Assembly (NCBI GenBank): GCA_900472625.1
Contig: UCIT01000035.1
Location: 1-64,000, forward strand
Length of the DNA: 64,000 nucleotides
Direction: 5' to 3'
Origin: Hyphomicrobiales bacterium
GTDB lineage: Bacteria > Pseudomonadota > Alphaproteobacteria > Rhizobiales > Rhizobiaceae
Made by a program: the position numbers and the translations under genes
The notes under the pieces: generated by a model
The model's input: the letters and a program-made list of their open reading frames with translations, nothing else
What the model was told of the DNA's origin: nothing
The model's database searches: none
In this document: piece by piece, positions 52,388-62,088 of the stretch
Layout: every line of letters starts with the position of its first letter
How positions within the stretch are numbered: position 1 is the stretch's first letter

Positions 52388-52624
52388 TCAGAAAGCCCGG
52401 AAGGTCAACGTGGTCAGCGAGCGCACGATGCCCGGAATGCTGGCGATCTGATCGTTAACGAATTTGCCGATGTCCTCGCCTTCCTGGATGTAGACCTTCA
52501 GCAACAGGTCGTAATCGCCGCTGGTCGAATAGAGCTCCGAGACGCGTTCGGTCTTGTAGATGGCGTCGGCGACCTCATAGGTCTTGCCGGGGGCGCACTG
52601 GAGCTGGACGAAAATCGGCTTCAT
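52388..52624 (-). CDS. Stand-alone Lrp/AsnC ligand-binding (RAM) domain protein
   Basis: A 78-residue protein made only of the regulation-of-amino-acid-metabolism domain: PIFVQLQCAPGKTYEVADAIYKTERVSELYSTSGDYDLLLKVYIQ ... NDQIASIPGIVRSLTTLTF. The usual N-terminal helix-turn-helix is absent, and the length is complete for stand-alone RAM proteins. These oligomerise and bind amino acids, and may modulate full-length Lrp proteins. CAGGAAA precedes the ATG at 52624. It lies 70 bases from a LysR gene of the lysine-catabolic cluster, on the same strand, so an amino-acid sensing role there is possible but unproven. Confidence 0.88.
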   Translation of the reverse strand: MKPIFVQLQCAPGKTYEVADAIYKTERVSELYSTSGDYDLLLKVYIQEGEDIGKFVNDQIASIPGIVRSLTTLTFRAF

Positions 52625-52695
52625 GGGAGTTTCCTGCATCGAATTCTTGTGGCGCCATCATGCGCGAAATCACCGGTCGGGCGCAAGGCGTTCCG

Positions 52696-53592
52696 TCATC
52701 CGGCGGCTTCGCGAATGATCCAGTCGCGGAAGGCGGCAAGCGGCGCGTAGTCGGCGCGCTCGGCCGGATAGGCAAGATAATAGCGCTCCTTGCTTTCCAT
52801 CTCGCGATCTACAGCGGCGACGAGATCGCCGCGCTGCAATTCCTCCTGGATGAGAAAGGTCGGCAAGAGCGCGACGCCGAGGCCGGCGATCGCCGCCTGT
52901 GCCGCGGTGGCGAACTGGTCGAACAGCATGCCGTGGACATTCTGCAGCGCCACGTCATTGTCGGCGAACCACTGCTCCCAGGCGTCGGGGCGGGTCGTCA
53001 GATGCAACAACGGAACGTCGCGCAGGTCGGATGCCGCGCTGATCGCGTGGCGGTCGCGGAAATCCGGGCTGCAGGCCGGCACTGTCTTTTCCGACATCAG
53101 GAAGGTCAGCTCGGCGCCCGGCCAGTGCGGGTGGCCGAAGTGGATGGCGGCATCGATCGAATCGAGACGGAAATCGAAGGAGGAAAGCCGGGTGACAAGA
53201 TTGATCGTGACGCCGGGATTGGCGGAGAGGAAGCGGCCGAGGCGCGGTGCCAGCCAGCGGGTGCCGAAGGTAGGCAATATCGCGAGGTTGAGGGTGCCGC
53301 CGTGCGGATTGGCGCGCAGGTTGAGCGACGCGCTGGAGATGCGCCTCAGCGCCTCGCGGATTTCGCGGGCATAGCTGCCGCCTGCCAACGTCAGGCGCAC
53401 CGTCTGGCGCTCGCGGATGAACAGCTCGACGCCGAGCTGCTCCTCCAGCGCCTTGATCTGGCGGCTGACGGCGCTCTGCGTCAAGTCGAGCTCGCTGGCG
53501 GCGGCGGTGACGCTGCCGGTGCGGGCCACGGCCTCGAAGGCGGCAAGAAGGGATGTCGATGGTAGAAAACGCCGGGATGGCAGCATGGTCAT
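52696..53592 (-). CDS. LysR-family regulator (GcvA-like), probable controller of hglS cluster
   Basis: A 298-residue LysR-type regulator. The N-terminal winged helix-turn-helix (about 12-70) reads LLAAFEAVARTGSVTAAASELDLTQSAVSRQIKALEEQLG. The effector-binding domain covers the rest (LNLAILPTFGTRWLAPRLGRF, a GcvA/AmpR-like start). It is transcribed away from hglS, the classical arrangement for a LysR regulator and its target operon, with an inverted repeat next to its start. The inducer is probably a lysine or pipecolate catabolite, by context only. A second ATG at 53586 is equally possible. Confidence 0.9.
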   Translation of the reverse strand: MTMLPSRRFLPSTSLLAAFEAVARTGSVTAAASELDLTQSAVSRQIKALEEQLGVELFIRERQTVRLTLAGGSYAREIREALRRISSASLNLRANPHGGTLNLAILPTFGTRWLAPRLGRFLSANPGVTINLVTRLSSFDFRLDSIDAAIHFGHPHWPGAELTFLMSEKTVPACSPDFRDRHAISAASDLRDVPLLHLTTRPDAWEQWFADNDVALQNVHGMLFDQFATAAQAAIAGLGVALLPTFLIQEELQRGDLVAAVDREMESKERYYLAYPAERADYAPLAAFRDWIIREAAG

Positions 53593-53594
53593 TC

Positions 53595-53622
53595 CATTTC
53601 AGAATGAGCTATTTCCGAAATG
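53595..53622. promoter_or_regulatory. Candidate LysR-binding inverted repeat
   Basis: CATTTC (53595-53600) and GAAATG (53617-53622) are exact inverted copies in the divergent gap, touching the LysR start codon. This suits autorepression plus activation of hglS. Confidence 0.4.
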
Positions 53623-53697
53623 TCGATATTTATGGCTTGGCGGCGCTTGTAAATAGCGTCATCAATCAAAATCGGAATGAACGGGGAGTTTCCTAAG

Positions 53698-55107
53698 ATG
53701 GCAGGCTTCGTTTCCACAGACCGCATCCGCACGCTGTTCACGGAAGCGATGTCGCGGATGTATCGCGCCGAGGTGCCGCAGTACGGAACGCTGCTGGAAC
53801 TGGTCGCCGACGTCAATGCCGAGGTGCTGGCGACGGACACTGCGCTGCGCAGCCGGCTGACACGCGCCGGCGAGCTCGACCGCATCGATGTCGAGCGTCA
53901 CGGCGCCATCCGGCTCGGCACCGCCGAAGAGCTTTTCACCATCCGCCGGCTGTTCGCAGTCATGGGGATGGAATCGGTTGGCTACTACGATCTCTCTGTC
54001 GCCGGCGTTCCCGTGCATTCCACCTGCTTCCGGCCCGTCGATCAGGCGGCGTTGAGCGTCAATCCGTTCCGCGTATTCACCTCGCTTCTCCGGCTGGAGC
54101 TGATCGAGGACGAGGAGCTTCGCGCCGAGGCGGCCGAGATCCTCGCCAGGCGGCGCATCTATACCGACCGCGCCATTCAGCTGATCGAGCGTCACGAGCA
54201 AGCGGGCGGGCTGACAGAGGCCGAGGCCGGCGAGTTCGTGTCGCAGGCGCTCGAAACTTTCCGCTGGCATGGCGAGGCCACCGTTAGCGCCGCGACCTAC
54301 AAGCGGCTGCACGACGCGCACCGGTTGATCGCCGATGTCGTCTCGTTCAAGGGCCCTCACATCAACCATCTGACGCCACGCACGCTCGATATCGATGCCG
54401 TGCAGGCGCGCATGCCGGAGCGCGGCATCACGCCGAAGGCCGTCATCGAGGGGCCGCCGCGCCGCGCCTGCGATATCCTGCTCAGGCAGACCAGTTTCAA
54501 GGCGCTGGAAGAGGCGATTGCCTTTGCCGGAGAGAGTGGCGCGACCAAGGGCACGCATACGGCGCGGTTCGGCGAGATCGAGCAACGCGGCGTGGCGCTG
54601 ACGGCCAAGGGCCGGGCGCTCTACGATCGGCTGCTGGCGTCGGTGCGCGGCGAGGTGCAGGTCGGTGCGGCCGGCGCCAAGGCCGGCGACTACGACAGCG
54701 AGCTCGCCGAGCAGTTCCGCGAACTGCCGGACAGCTGGTCGGAATTGCGGACACAGGACCTTGCCTTCTTCCACTATTCGGCAACGCCGGAGGGCATTGC
54801 CGCCGCAGTCAGCGAGACGCTGCCCGACGACGTCGAAACACTGATCGCGCTCGGCTATCTCGGCTTCGATCCGATCGTCTACGAAGATTTTCTGCCGGTC
54901 AGCGCCGCCGGCATCTTCCAGTCCAATCTCGGGACGGACCAGCAGCAGAATTATGCGACGCGCTCCAACCGCACGGCCTTCGAAGAGGCGCTGGGCGCCC
55001 GGGTGACCGATGAGCTTGACCTCTACGCGGAGCGCCAGGCACGGTCGCTCGACGCGGCGATCGGTCTGCTCGGGCTGGCCGGCCTGCAGCTGAAGACCGT
55101 TGCCTGA
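53698..55107 (+). CDS. hglS: 2-oxoadipate dioxygenase/decarboxylase (DUF1338)
   Basis: A 469-residue Fe(II)-dependent enzyme of the DUF1338/HglS family, which converts 2-oxoadipate to D-2-hydroxyglutarate in D-lysine/pipecolate catabolism (established for Pseudomonas putida). Recognisable blocks are RIRTLFTEAMSRMYRAEVPQYGTL, RIDVERHGAIRLGTAEEL, MGMESVGYYDLSVAGVPVHSTCFRP with a metal-ligand His, and FKGPHINHLTPRTLDID. GGGGAG precedes the ATG at 53698. It leads the operon hglS-oxidase-dehydrogenase and faces the LysR gene. E. coli YdcJ is the uncharacterised relative; the neighbours decide for HglS. Confidence 0.9.
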   Translation: MAGFVSTDRIRTLFTEAMSRMYRAEVPQYGTLLELVADVNAEVLATDTALRSRLTRAGELDRIDVERHGAIRLGTAEELFTIRRLFAVMGMESVGYYDLSVAGVPVHSTCFRPVDQAALSVNPFRVFTSLLRLELIEDEELRAEAAEILARRRIYTDRAIQLIERHEQAGGLTEAEAGEFVSQALETFRWHGEATVSAATYKRLHDAHRLIADVVSFKGPHINHLTPRTLDIDAVQARMPERGITPKAVIEGPPRRACDILLRQTSFKALEEAIAFAGESGATKGTHTARFGEIEQRGVALTAKGRALYDRLLASVRGEVQVGAAGAKAGDYDSELAEQFRELPDSWSELRTQDLAFFHYSATPEGIAAAVSETLPDDVETLIALGYLGFDPIVYEDFLPVSAAGIFQSNLGTDQQQNYATRSNRTAFEEALGARVTDELDLYAERQARSLDAAIGLLGLAGLQLKTVA

Positions 55108-55132
55108 CCTGATCGACAATTGGACCTGACCG

Positions 55133-56416
55133 ATGCTGAATGATCCGCGCTCCCATGGCCTCTGGGAAAAGACCGCGCCACTGCCACCCGTGACCACCGC
55201 TCTCGAGGACGCGGTCACGGCCGATGTCGTGGTCGTCGGCGCCGGCTATACCGGCCTGTCGTCCAGCCTGCATCTGGCGGAAGCAGGCAAGTCGGTGGTA
55301 CTGCTTGAGGCGCACGAGGTCGGCTTCGGCGGTGCCGGGCGCAACGTCGGGCTGATCAATGCCGGCATGTGGGTCATGCCCGACGATCTTCCCGGCGTGC
55401 TCGGCCCCGTGCATGGCGAACGCCTGCTCGACCTGCTCGGCAACGCGCCGAAACTGGTGATGGAGTTGATCGCAAAGCATGGCATCGCCTGCGAGCTCGA
55501 ACGCAACGGCACGCTGCATGTCGCCGTCGGCGCCGACGGCCTGAAGGAAATCACTGACCGCGCGGCGCAGTGGGCGGCGCGTGGCGCGAACGTGAAATTG
55601 TTGGATGCCGCCGAGACGGCGCGCCGGGTCGGCAGCCATGCCTATACCGGATCACTGCTCGACATGCGCGCCGGCACGCTGCAGCCGCTCGCCTATGCAC
55701 GCGGCCTCGCGCATGCCGCCGTCAAGGCTGGCGTGTCCTTGCATACGGCAAGCCCGGTCATCTCGACAGAGAAGACCGGCAATCGCTGGATGGTGACGAC
55801 GCCGAAGGGCTCGGTAACCGCCGACTGGATCATCGTCGCCACCGATGCCTATAGCACCGGCCCCTGGGAACAGGTGCGTGCCGAGCAGGTGCATCTTCCC
55901 TATTTCAACCTGGCCACCCGTCCGCTTGGCGACAATCTGCGTCAGTCTATCCTTGCAGGCCGCGAAGGCGTCTGGGACACCAAGGAAATCCTTTCGTCCT
56001 ATCGCATGGACCAGGCCGGCCGGCTGGTGTTCGGCAGCGTCGGCGCGCTGCGCAACACCGGGCTCGGCGTTCACAAGAGCTGGGCGCGGCGGTCGCTGAA
56101 GAAGCTCTTCCCGCAGCTTGGCGATGTCGAATTCGAATGCGAGTGGTACGGCAAGATCGGCATGACCGACAACGCACTGCCGCGCTTCCACAAGTTCGCC
56201 GACAATGTCGTCGGTTTTTCCGGTTATAATGGCCGCGGGATCGCGCCGGGAACGGTGTTCGGCCGCACGCTTGCACGCCACATCACGGGCGAGATGAGCG
56301 AGGCCGATCTGCCGCTGCCGCTGACTTCGCCCGCCGAGCCGCGCTTCCGCGCCGCCAAGGAACTATGGTACGAAGCCGGCGCCCAGGTCGCCCACTTCGC
56401 CGATGCCCGCTTCTAA
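55133..56416 (+). CDS. amaA: FAD-dependent oxidoreductase, probable L-pipecolate oxidase
   Basis: A 427-residue DAO-type flavoenzyme. The N-terminal Rossmann motif is VVVVGAGYTGLSSSLHLAE (about 32-50), followed by GFGGAGRNVGLINAG, typical of sarcosine/pipecolate-type oxidases. The C-terminal FAD contact is GFSGYNGRGIAPGTVFGR. Between a 2-oxoadipate enzyme and a semialdehyde dehydrogenase, the logical substrate is L-pipecolate, which would give piperideine-6-carboxylate (AmaA of P. putida). Gamma-glutamylputrescine oxidase is the closest family alternative. The gene starts 25 bases after hglS. Electrons probably go to oxygen or the respiratory chain. Confidence 0.82.
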   Translation: MLNDPRSHGLWEKTAPLPPVTTALEDAVTADVVVVGAGYTGLSSSLHLAEAGKSVVLLEAHEVGFGGAGRNVGLINAGMWVMPDDLPGVLGPVHGERLLDLLGNAPKLVMELIAKHGIACELERNGTLHVAVGADGLKEITDRAAQWAARGANVKLLDAAETARRVGSHAYTGSLLDMRAGTLQPLAYARGLAHAAVKAGVSLHTASPVISTEKTGNRWMVTTPKGSVTADWIIVATDAYSTGPWEQVRAEQVHLPYFNLATRPLGDNLRQSILAGREGVWDTKEILSSYRMDQAGRLVFGSVGALRNTGLGVHKSWARRSLKKLFPQLGDVEFECEWYGKIGMTDNALPRFHKFADNVVGFSGYNGRGIAPGTVFGRTLARHITGEMSEADLPLPLTSPAEPRFRAAKELWYEAGAQVAHFADARF

Positions 56417-56441
56417 GAATAACAAGGTTGGAACCAAGACA

Positions 56442-57980
56442 ATGACCATCGCTACGCTCGATCTCGCGACAGAGACCAAGACACTGCTTTCCAAGCTCGG
56501 CGTCAGCGCCGACCGCTTCACCGGCGGTACGCTGAAGGTCACCTCGCCCGTGACCGGCAAGGAGATCGGCGCGCTGAAGGAGCATTCGGTCGCCGATGCC
56601 AAGGCCGCGATCGTCGAAGCGCACAAGGCGTTCCTCGACTGGCGCGCCGTACCGGCCCCGAAGCGCGGCGAACTGGTGCGTCTGCTCGGCGAGGAACTGC
56701 GCGCGGCCAAGGGCGAGCTTGGGCGGCTGGTGTCGATCGAGGTCGGCAAGATCACGTCCGAAGGCCTCGGCGAAGTGCAGGAAATGATCGACATCTGCGA
56801 TTTCGCGGTCGGTCTCTCCCGCCAGCTCTATGGCCTGACGATCGCCACCGAGCGCTCCGAGCACCGGATGATGGAAAGCTGGCACCCGCTTGGCGTCGTC
56901 GGCATCATCTCCGCCTTCAACTTCCCCGTCGCCGTCTGGTCGTGGAATGCGGCGCTGGCTCTGGTCTGCGGCAACCCTGTCGTCTGGAAGCCGTCCGAGA
57001 AGACACCGTTGACGGCGCTTGCCACGCAGGCGCTGTTCGAGAAGGCGCTGAAGCGCTTCGTCGCCGAAGGCGGCGCGGCACCGGCCAATCTGGCGACGCT
57101 TCTGATCGGCGGCCGCGATGTCGGCGAGGCGCTGGTCGACCACCCGAAGGTGCCGCTGGTGTCGGCCACCGGCTCGACGGCCATGGGCCGCGCCGTCGGC
57201 CCGCGCCTGTCACAGCGCTTCGCCCGCGCCATCCTCGAACTCGGCGGCAACAATGCCGCGATTATCTGCCCGACGGCGGATCTCGACCTGACCCTGCGCG
57301 GCGTCGCCTTCTCGGCGATGGGTACCGCCGGCCAGCGCTGCACCACACTGCGTCGCCTGTTCGTGCACGAGAGCGTCTACGACAAGCTGGTGCCGCGCCT
57401 GCAGAAGGCCTACGGCTCCGTCTCCATCGGCAACCCGCTGGAAGCGGGCACGCTGGTCGGTCCGTTGATCGATACCCAAGCTTACAGCAACATGCAATCG
57501 GCGCTGGAACAAGCCAAGGCCGCAGGTGGTAAGATCACCGGCGGTGAGCGCGTCGAAAACGGTGCCGCCGATGCCTTCTACGTGCGCCCGGCGCTGGTCG
57601 AAATGCCCGCGCAGACCGGTCCGGTCGAGCATGAGACTTTCGCGCCGATCCTCTACGTGATGAAGTACAGCGATTTCGACGCGGTTCTCGAAGAGCACAA
57701 CGCCGTGCCGCAAGGCCTCTCGTCGTCGATCTTCACCAACGACATGCGCGAAGCCGAAGGCTTCCTCTCGGCGCGCGGTTCGGATTGCGGCATCGCCAAC
57801 GTCAACCTCGGTCCCTCGGGCGCCGAAATCGGCGGCGCGTTCGGCGGCGAAAAGGAAACCGGCGGCGGCCGCGAGTCCGGATCGGATGCATGGCGCGCCT
57901 ACATGCGCCGCGCCACCAACACCATCAACTACGGCAAGACACTGCCGCTGGCACAGGGCGTCAAGTTCGACGTCGAGTAA
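56442..57980 (+). CDS. amaB: L-aminoadipate semialdehyde (piperideine-6-carboxylate) dehydrogenase
   Basis: A 512-residue NAD(P)-dependent aldehyde dehydrogenase of the ALDH7 (antiquitin) group. It has NFPVAVWSWNAALALVCGN for cofactor binding, STAMGRAVGP, the general base Glu in ILELGGNNAAI, the catalytic Cys in GQRCTTLRRLF, and the C-terminal GGAFGGEKETGGGRESGSDAWRAYMRR signature, characteristic of alpha-aminoadipate semialdehyde dehydrogenases. It oxidises the pipecolate-derived semialdehyde to 2-aminoadipate, upstream of HglS in the pathway. The ATG at 56442 follows AAGGTTGG; an in-frame ATG at 56403 would overlap the oxidase gene. A terminator follows. Confidence 0.92.
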   Translation: MTIATLDLATETKTLLSKLGVSADRFTGGTLKVTSPVTGKEIGALKEHSVADAKAAIVEAHKAFLDWRAVPAPKRGELVRLLGEELRAAKGELGRLVSIEVGKITSEGLGEVQEMIDICDFAVGLSRQLYGLTIATERSEHRMMESWHPLGVVGIISAFNFPVAVWSWNAALALVCGNPVVWKPSEKTPLTALATQALFEKALKRFVAEGGAAPANLATLLIGGRDVGEALVDHPKVPLVSATGSTAMGRAVGPRLSQRFARAILELGGNNAAIICPTADLDLTLRGVAFSAMGTAGQRCTTLRRLFVHESVYDKLVPRLQKAYGSVSIGNPLEAGTLVGPLIDTQAYSNMQSALEQAKAAGGKITGGERVENGAADAFYVRPALVEMPAQTGPVEHETFAPILYVMKYSDFDAVLEEHNAVPQGLSSSIFTNDMREAEGFLSARGSDCGIANVNLGPSGAEIGGAFGGEKETGGGRESGSDAWRAYMRRATNTINYGKTLPLAQGVKFDVE

Positions 57981-58016
57981 TTTCGGCGTTGTAGAATAAA
58001 GGGCGGGGTAGAACAG

Positions 58017-58050
58017 GGGCGGTGGCGCGACGGCGTTGCCGCCCTTTTTT
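58017..58050 (+). terminator. Intrinsic terminator of the hglS-amaA-amaB operon
   Basis: GGGCGG (58017-58022) pairs with CCGCCC (58039-58044), extended inward by TGGCG/CGTTG through wobble pairs. Six T residues follow. Confidence 0.85.
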
Positions 58051-58104
58051 GTTCGCTCGGATATCTTCGGCTTGGCTGCAAAGCGATAGCAGCCAGCGAT
58101 GCCG

Positions 58105-58121
58105 CCTAGAACGATTCTAAA
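58105..58121. promoter_or_regulatory. Candidate Irr-binding (ICE-like) box upstream of the iron transporter
   Basis: CCTAGAA-CGA-TTCTAAA matches the rhizobial iron-control element TTTAGAA-N3-TTCTAAA in all seven bases of the right half and five of the left. It lies about 125 bases before the fbpA start, so iron/heme-responsive control by Irr is possible. Confidence 0.5.
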
Positions 58122-58246
58122 TACTGCAGTTGTTTCAATCGTTTGTGATTGCCGGTCGGTCGCCTAAACTTGAAATAGGCGGCCAACAAAAATATACCGC
58201 CAGCATGATCCAGGGTCATGCAGGTGAAAATGCCATGGAGGGCATC

Positions 58247-59272
58247 ATGAATATCTCCCACAACCATTCTTCCCGCGTCGTTGCGTTTGCGGCGGCTTTG
58301 CTGGTCGCGACGTCGCTGGCATCGAATGCGCGCGCGGACGATTCCGAGGGGATCGTGGTCTACAACGCCCAGCACCAGAGCCTCGGCCAGGAATGGGTGG
58401 ATGCCTTCACCAAGGAAACCGGCATCAAGGTGACGATGCGCCAGGGCAGCGACATGCAGTTCGCCAACCAGATCATCCAGGAAGACGAGGCGTCGCCGGC
58501 CGACGTGTTTCTCACCGAGAATTCGCCGGCGATGGTGCTGGTCGATGCCGCCGGGCTGTTCGCGCCGATCGACAAGGCAACGCTCGACCAGTTGCCTGAA
58601 GAGTTCCGCCCGAAGGACGGGATGTGGACCGGCATCGCGGCGCGTTCGACCGTCTTCGCCTACGACAAGACGAAGCTGACGGAAGACCAACTGCCGAAGT
58701 CGATGCTTGACCTCGCCGATCCCGCCTGGAAGGGCCGCTGGGGTGCTGCGCCCGTCGGCGCCGATTTCCAGGCGATCGTCAGCGCGCTGCTGCAGCTGAA
58801 GGGCGAGGACGTTACTGCCGCTTGGCTGAAGGCGCTCAAGGACAACGGCACCTCCTACAAGAGCAACACGGTGGCGATGAAGGCGGTCAATGCCGGCGAA
58901 GTCGAGGGCGCGATCATCTATCACTATTACTGGTTCGGCGATCAGGCGGCGACCGCTGAAAACAGCAAGAACGTGGCGCTGCACTATTTCAAGAACCAGG
59001 ACCCGGGCGCCTTTGTCAGCCTGTCGGGCGGCGGCATCCTGAAGTCCAGCCAGCACCAGAAGGACGCGCAGGCCTTCCTGAAATTCATCACCGGCAAGGC
59101 CGGGCAGGCGATCCTGAAGGATGGCACATCCTATGAATATGCCGTCGGCAAGGGGGCTGCCTCCAACGCCAAGCTGGTGCCGATGCCGGACCTGCAGGCA
59201 CCCAAGATCGATGCGTCTGACCTCAACAGCAAGAAGGTGGTCGAGATGATCACCGCCGCCGGCCTGATCTGA
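58247..59272 (+). CDS. fbpA: Ferric iron ABC transporter, periplasmic binding protein (FbpA-like)
   Basis: A 341-residue periplasmic binding protein. The signal peptide (SSRVVAFAAALLVATSLASNARA, cleaved before DDSEG) precedes IVVYNAQHQSLGQEWVDAFTKETGIKV, the FbpA-type N-terminus in which the YNAQH His is a candidate iron ligand. The C-terminal domain has GAIIYHYYWFGDQ, with the consecutive tyrosines that bind Fe(III). It delivers iron to the permease encoded next. The ATG at 58247 sits after GGAGGG; an ATG at 58235 is possible. A candidate Irr box upstream supports an iron role. Confidence 0.9.
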   Translation: MNISHNHSSRVVAFAAALLVATSLASNARADDSEGIVVYNAQHQSLGQEWVDAFTKETGIKVTMRQGSDMQFANQIIQEDEASPADVFLTENSPAMVLVDAAGLFAPIDKATLDQLPEEFRPKDGMWTGIAARSTVFAYDKTKLTEDQLPKSMLDLADPAWKGRWGAAPVGADFQAIVSALLQLKGEDVTAAWLKALKDNGTSYKSNTVAMKAVNAGEVEGAIIYHYYWFGDQAATAENSKNVALHYFKNQDPGAFVSLSGGGILKSSQHQKDAQAFLKFITGKAGQAILKDGTSYEYAVGKGAASNAKLVPMPDLQAPKIDASDLNSKKVVEMITAAGLI

Positions 59273-59456
59273 GCCGCCGCTGCGGCTGTCGCCCACGGAT
59301 GGCGGCGGCCAAAACTATTGCTTTTGGCTCAAGAAAACTCTAGGCCATGACGATCCACGGCAACCGCTTTCCTGAAGGCGGTTGCCTTCCTTTTTCGGCG
59401 TGTAAAAGGCGGCGGCCTTGCTGCAGGACAACAGAGTGCTTGCTTCCGGACAGAAG

Positions 59457-61012
59457 ATGCCGGTGGTCCGGTCTTCGGCCGGGCTGGCGCGGCCGCGCCG
59501 ACGCATGCCCTACACCTCCGTCGTCGTCTTTGCCGCCATCGTGGCGCTGTTCAGCCTGGTGCCGCTCGGTTTCATCGGCTGGATCACCGTCGATGTCGGC
59601 TGGGAGACGGTGAAGCAGCTGGTGTTCCGGCCGCGCGTCGGCGAACTGCTCGTCAATACCGTCCTGCTCGAAGTCATCACCGTGCCCTTGTCGATCGTGC
59701 TCGCCGTAGCGCTTGCCTGGATCACCGAACGCACCGACGTGCCCTTCGCCCGCCTATGGGCCTGGCTTGCGGTCGCGCCGCTGGCGGTGCCGGCCTTCGT
59801 ACACTCCTACGCATGGGTCAGCCTGGTGCCGGGCATGCGCGGGCTGCAGAGCGGCGTCTTCGTCTCGGTACTGGCCTATTACCCGTTTCTCTATCTGCCG
59901 GTCGCGGCAGCGCTGCGCCGGCTCGATCCGGCCATCGAGGATGCCGCGGCATCGCTGGGGCTTGGGCCGTGGGCGGTGTTCTTCCGCACCGTTTTGCCGC
60001 AGCTCCGGCTCGCCATCTGCGGCGGCGCGCTTTTGATCGCGCTGCACCTACTGTCGGAATACGGGCTGTTCGTGATGATCCGTTTCGACACCTTCGCCAC
60101 CGCCATCGTCGACCAGTTCCAGTCGGCCTATAACAGCCCCGCCGCCAATATGCTCGGCGGCGTGCTGGTCTCCTGCTGCCTTCTCCTGCTGGCGATCGAG
60201 GTTTTCGTACGCGGCAATGAGCGCTACGCCCGCGTCGGCGCCGGCTCGGCGCGGCCGGCCGATCGCCGCCGCCTCGGCTGGTGGGTGGTGCCGGCGGTGC
60301 TGTTGCCGGTCGTTGTCGCAACGCTGACGCTTGGCGTGCCGTTCGTGACGCTGGCGCGCTGGCTTTATCTCGGCGGCGCCGGCATCTGGCGGCCGGAGGT
60401 GGGCAGTGCCTTCCTGCAATCGATCGTGCTGGCGCTGGCCGGCGGCATCCTGGCGACGATCGCCGCCGCGCCGATGGCCTGGCTGTCGGTGCGCGCGCCG
60501 GGGCGCGTCCAGCGCATTCTCGAGGCCTGCCATTATTATGTCGGCTCGCTGCCGGGCGTCGTCGTGGCGCTGGCGCTGGTGACGATTACCGTGCGCTTGG
60601 TGCTGCCGCTCTACCAGACCTTCGCGACGCTGCTGCTCGCCTATATCCTGCTCTTCCTGCCGCGCGCGATGGTGGGTCTTCGCGCCAGCATCGCGCAGGC
60701 GCCGGTGGAGCTGGAGCGCGCCGCCATGGCGCTGGGGCGCACGCCGGGGCAGGCTGTGCGACAGATCACCATGCGGCTCGCGGCACCGGGGGCGGCGGCC
60801 AGCATCGCGCTGGTGGCGCTCGGCATCACCAACGAGCTGACGGCGACGCTGATGCTGTCGCCCAACGGCGTCGAGACGCTGGCTACGAAATTCTGGTCGC
60901 TGACCAGCGAGATCGACTACGTCGCTGCTGCGCCCTATGCCTTCATGATGGTGGTGCTGTCGCTGCCGCTGACGCTGCTTCTCCACGCTCAATCGAAACG
61001 GACTGCCGGACA

Positions 61013-61016
<4 letters not shown>
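59457..61016 (+). CDS. fbpB: Ferric iron ABC transporter permease (FbpB-like)
   Basis: A 519-residue inner-membrane protein with about 12 helices in two permease halves. The EAA loops are visible as AAASLGLGPWAVFFRTVLPQLR in the first half and RAAMALGRTPGQAVRQITMRLA in the second. The double-permease layout and the FbpA/FbpC neighbours identify an Fe(III) importer. The frame begins upstream with a TTG at 59418, but the ATG at 59457 is the more natural start; its ribosome site is weak. It overlaps fbpC by four bases (ATGA). Confidence 0.9.
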
Positions 61017-62050
<1,034 letters not shown>

Positions 62051-62088
62051 AATCCGCCACGCGGGCTTGCGTCGGTTTCAGAGCGGGA

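Noticed and set aside
53662..55218. A 518-codon minus-strand frame over hglS
   Set aside because: hglS motifs on the plus strand are unambiguous; the mirror frame has no signature.
60281..61012. An N-terminal extension of the fbpC frame through fbpB
   Set aside because: The extension is out-of-frame reading of the permease. The ATPase starts at the ATG at 61013 with family-like sequence.
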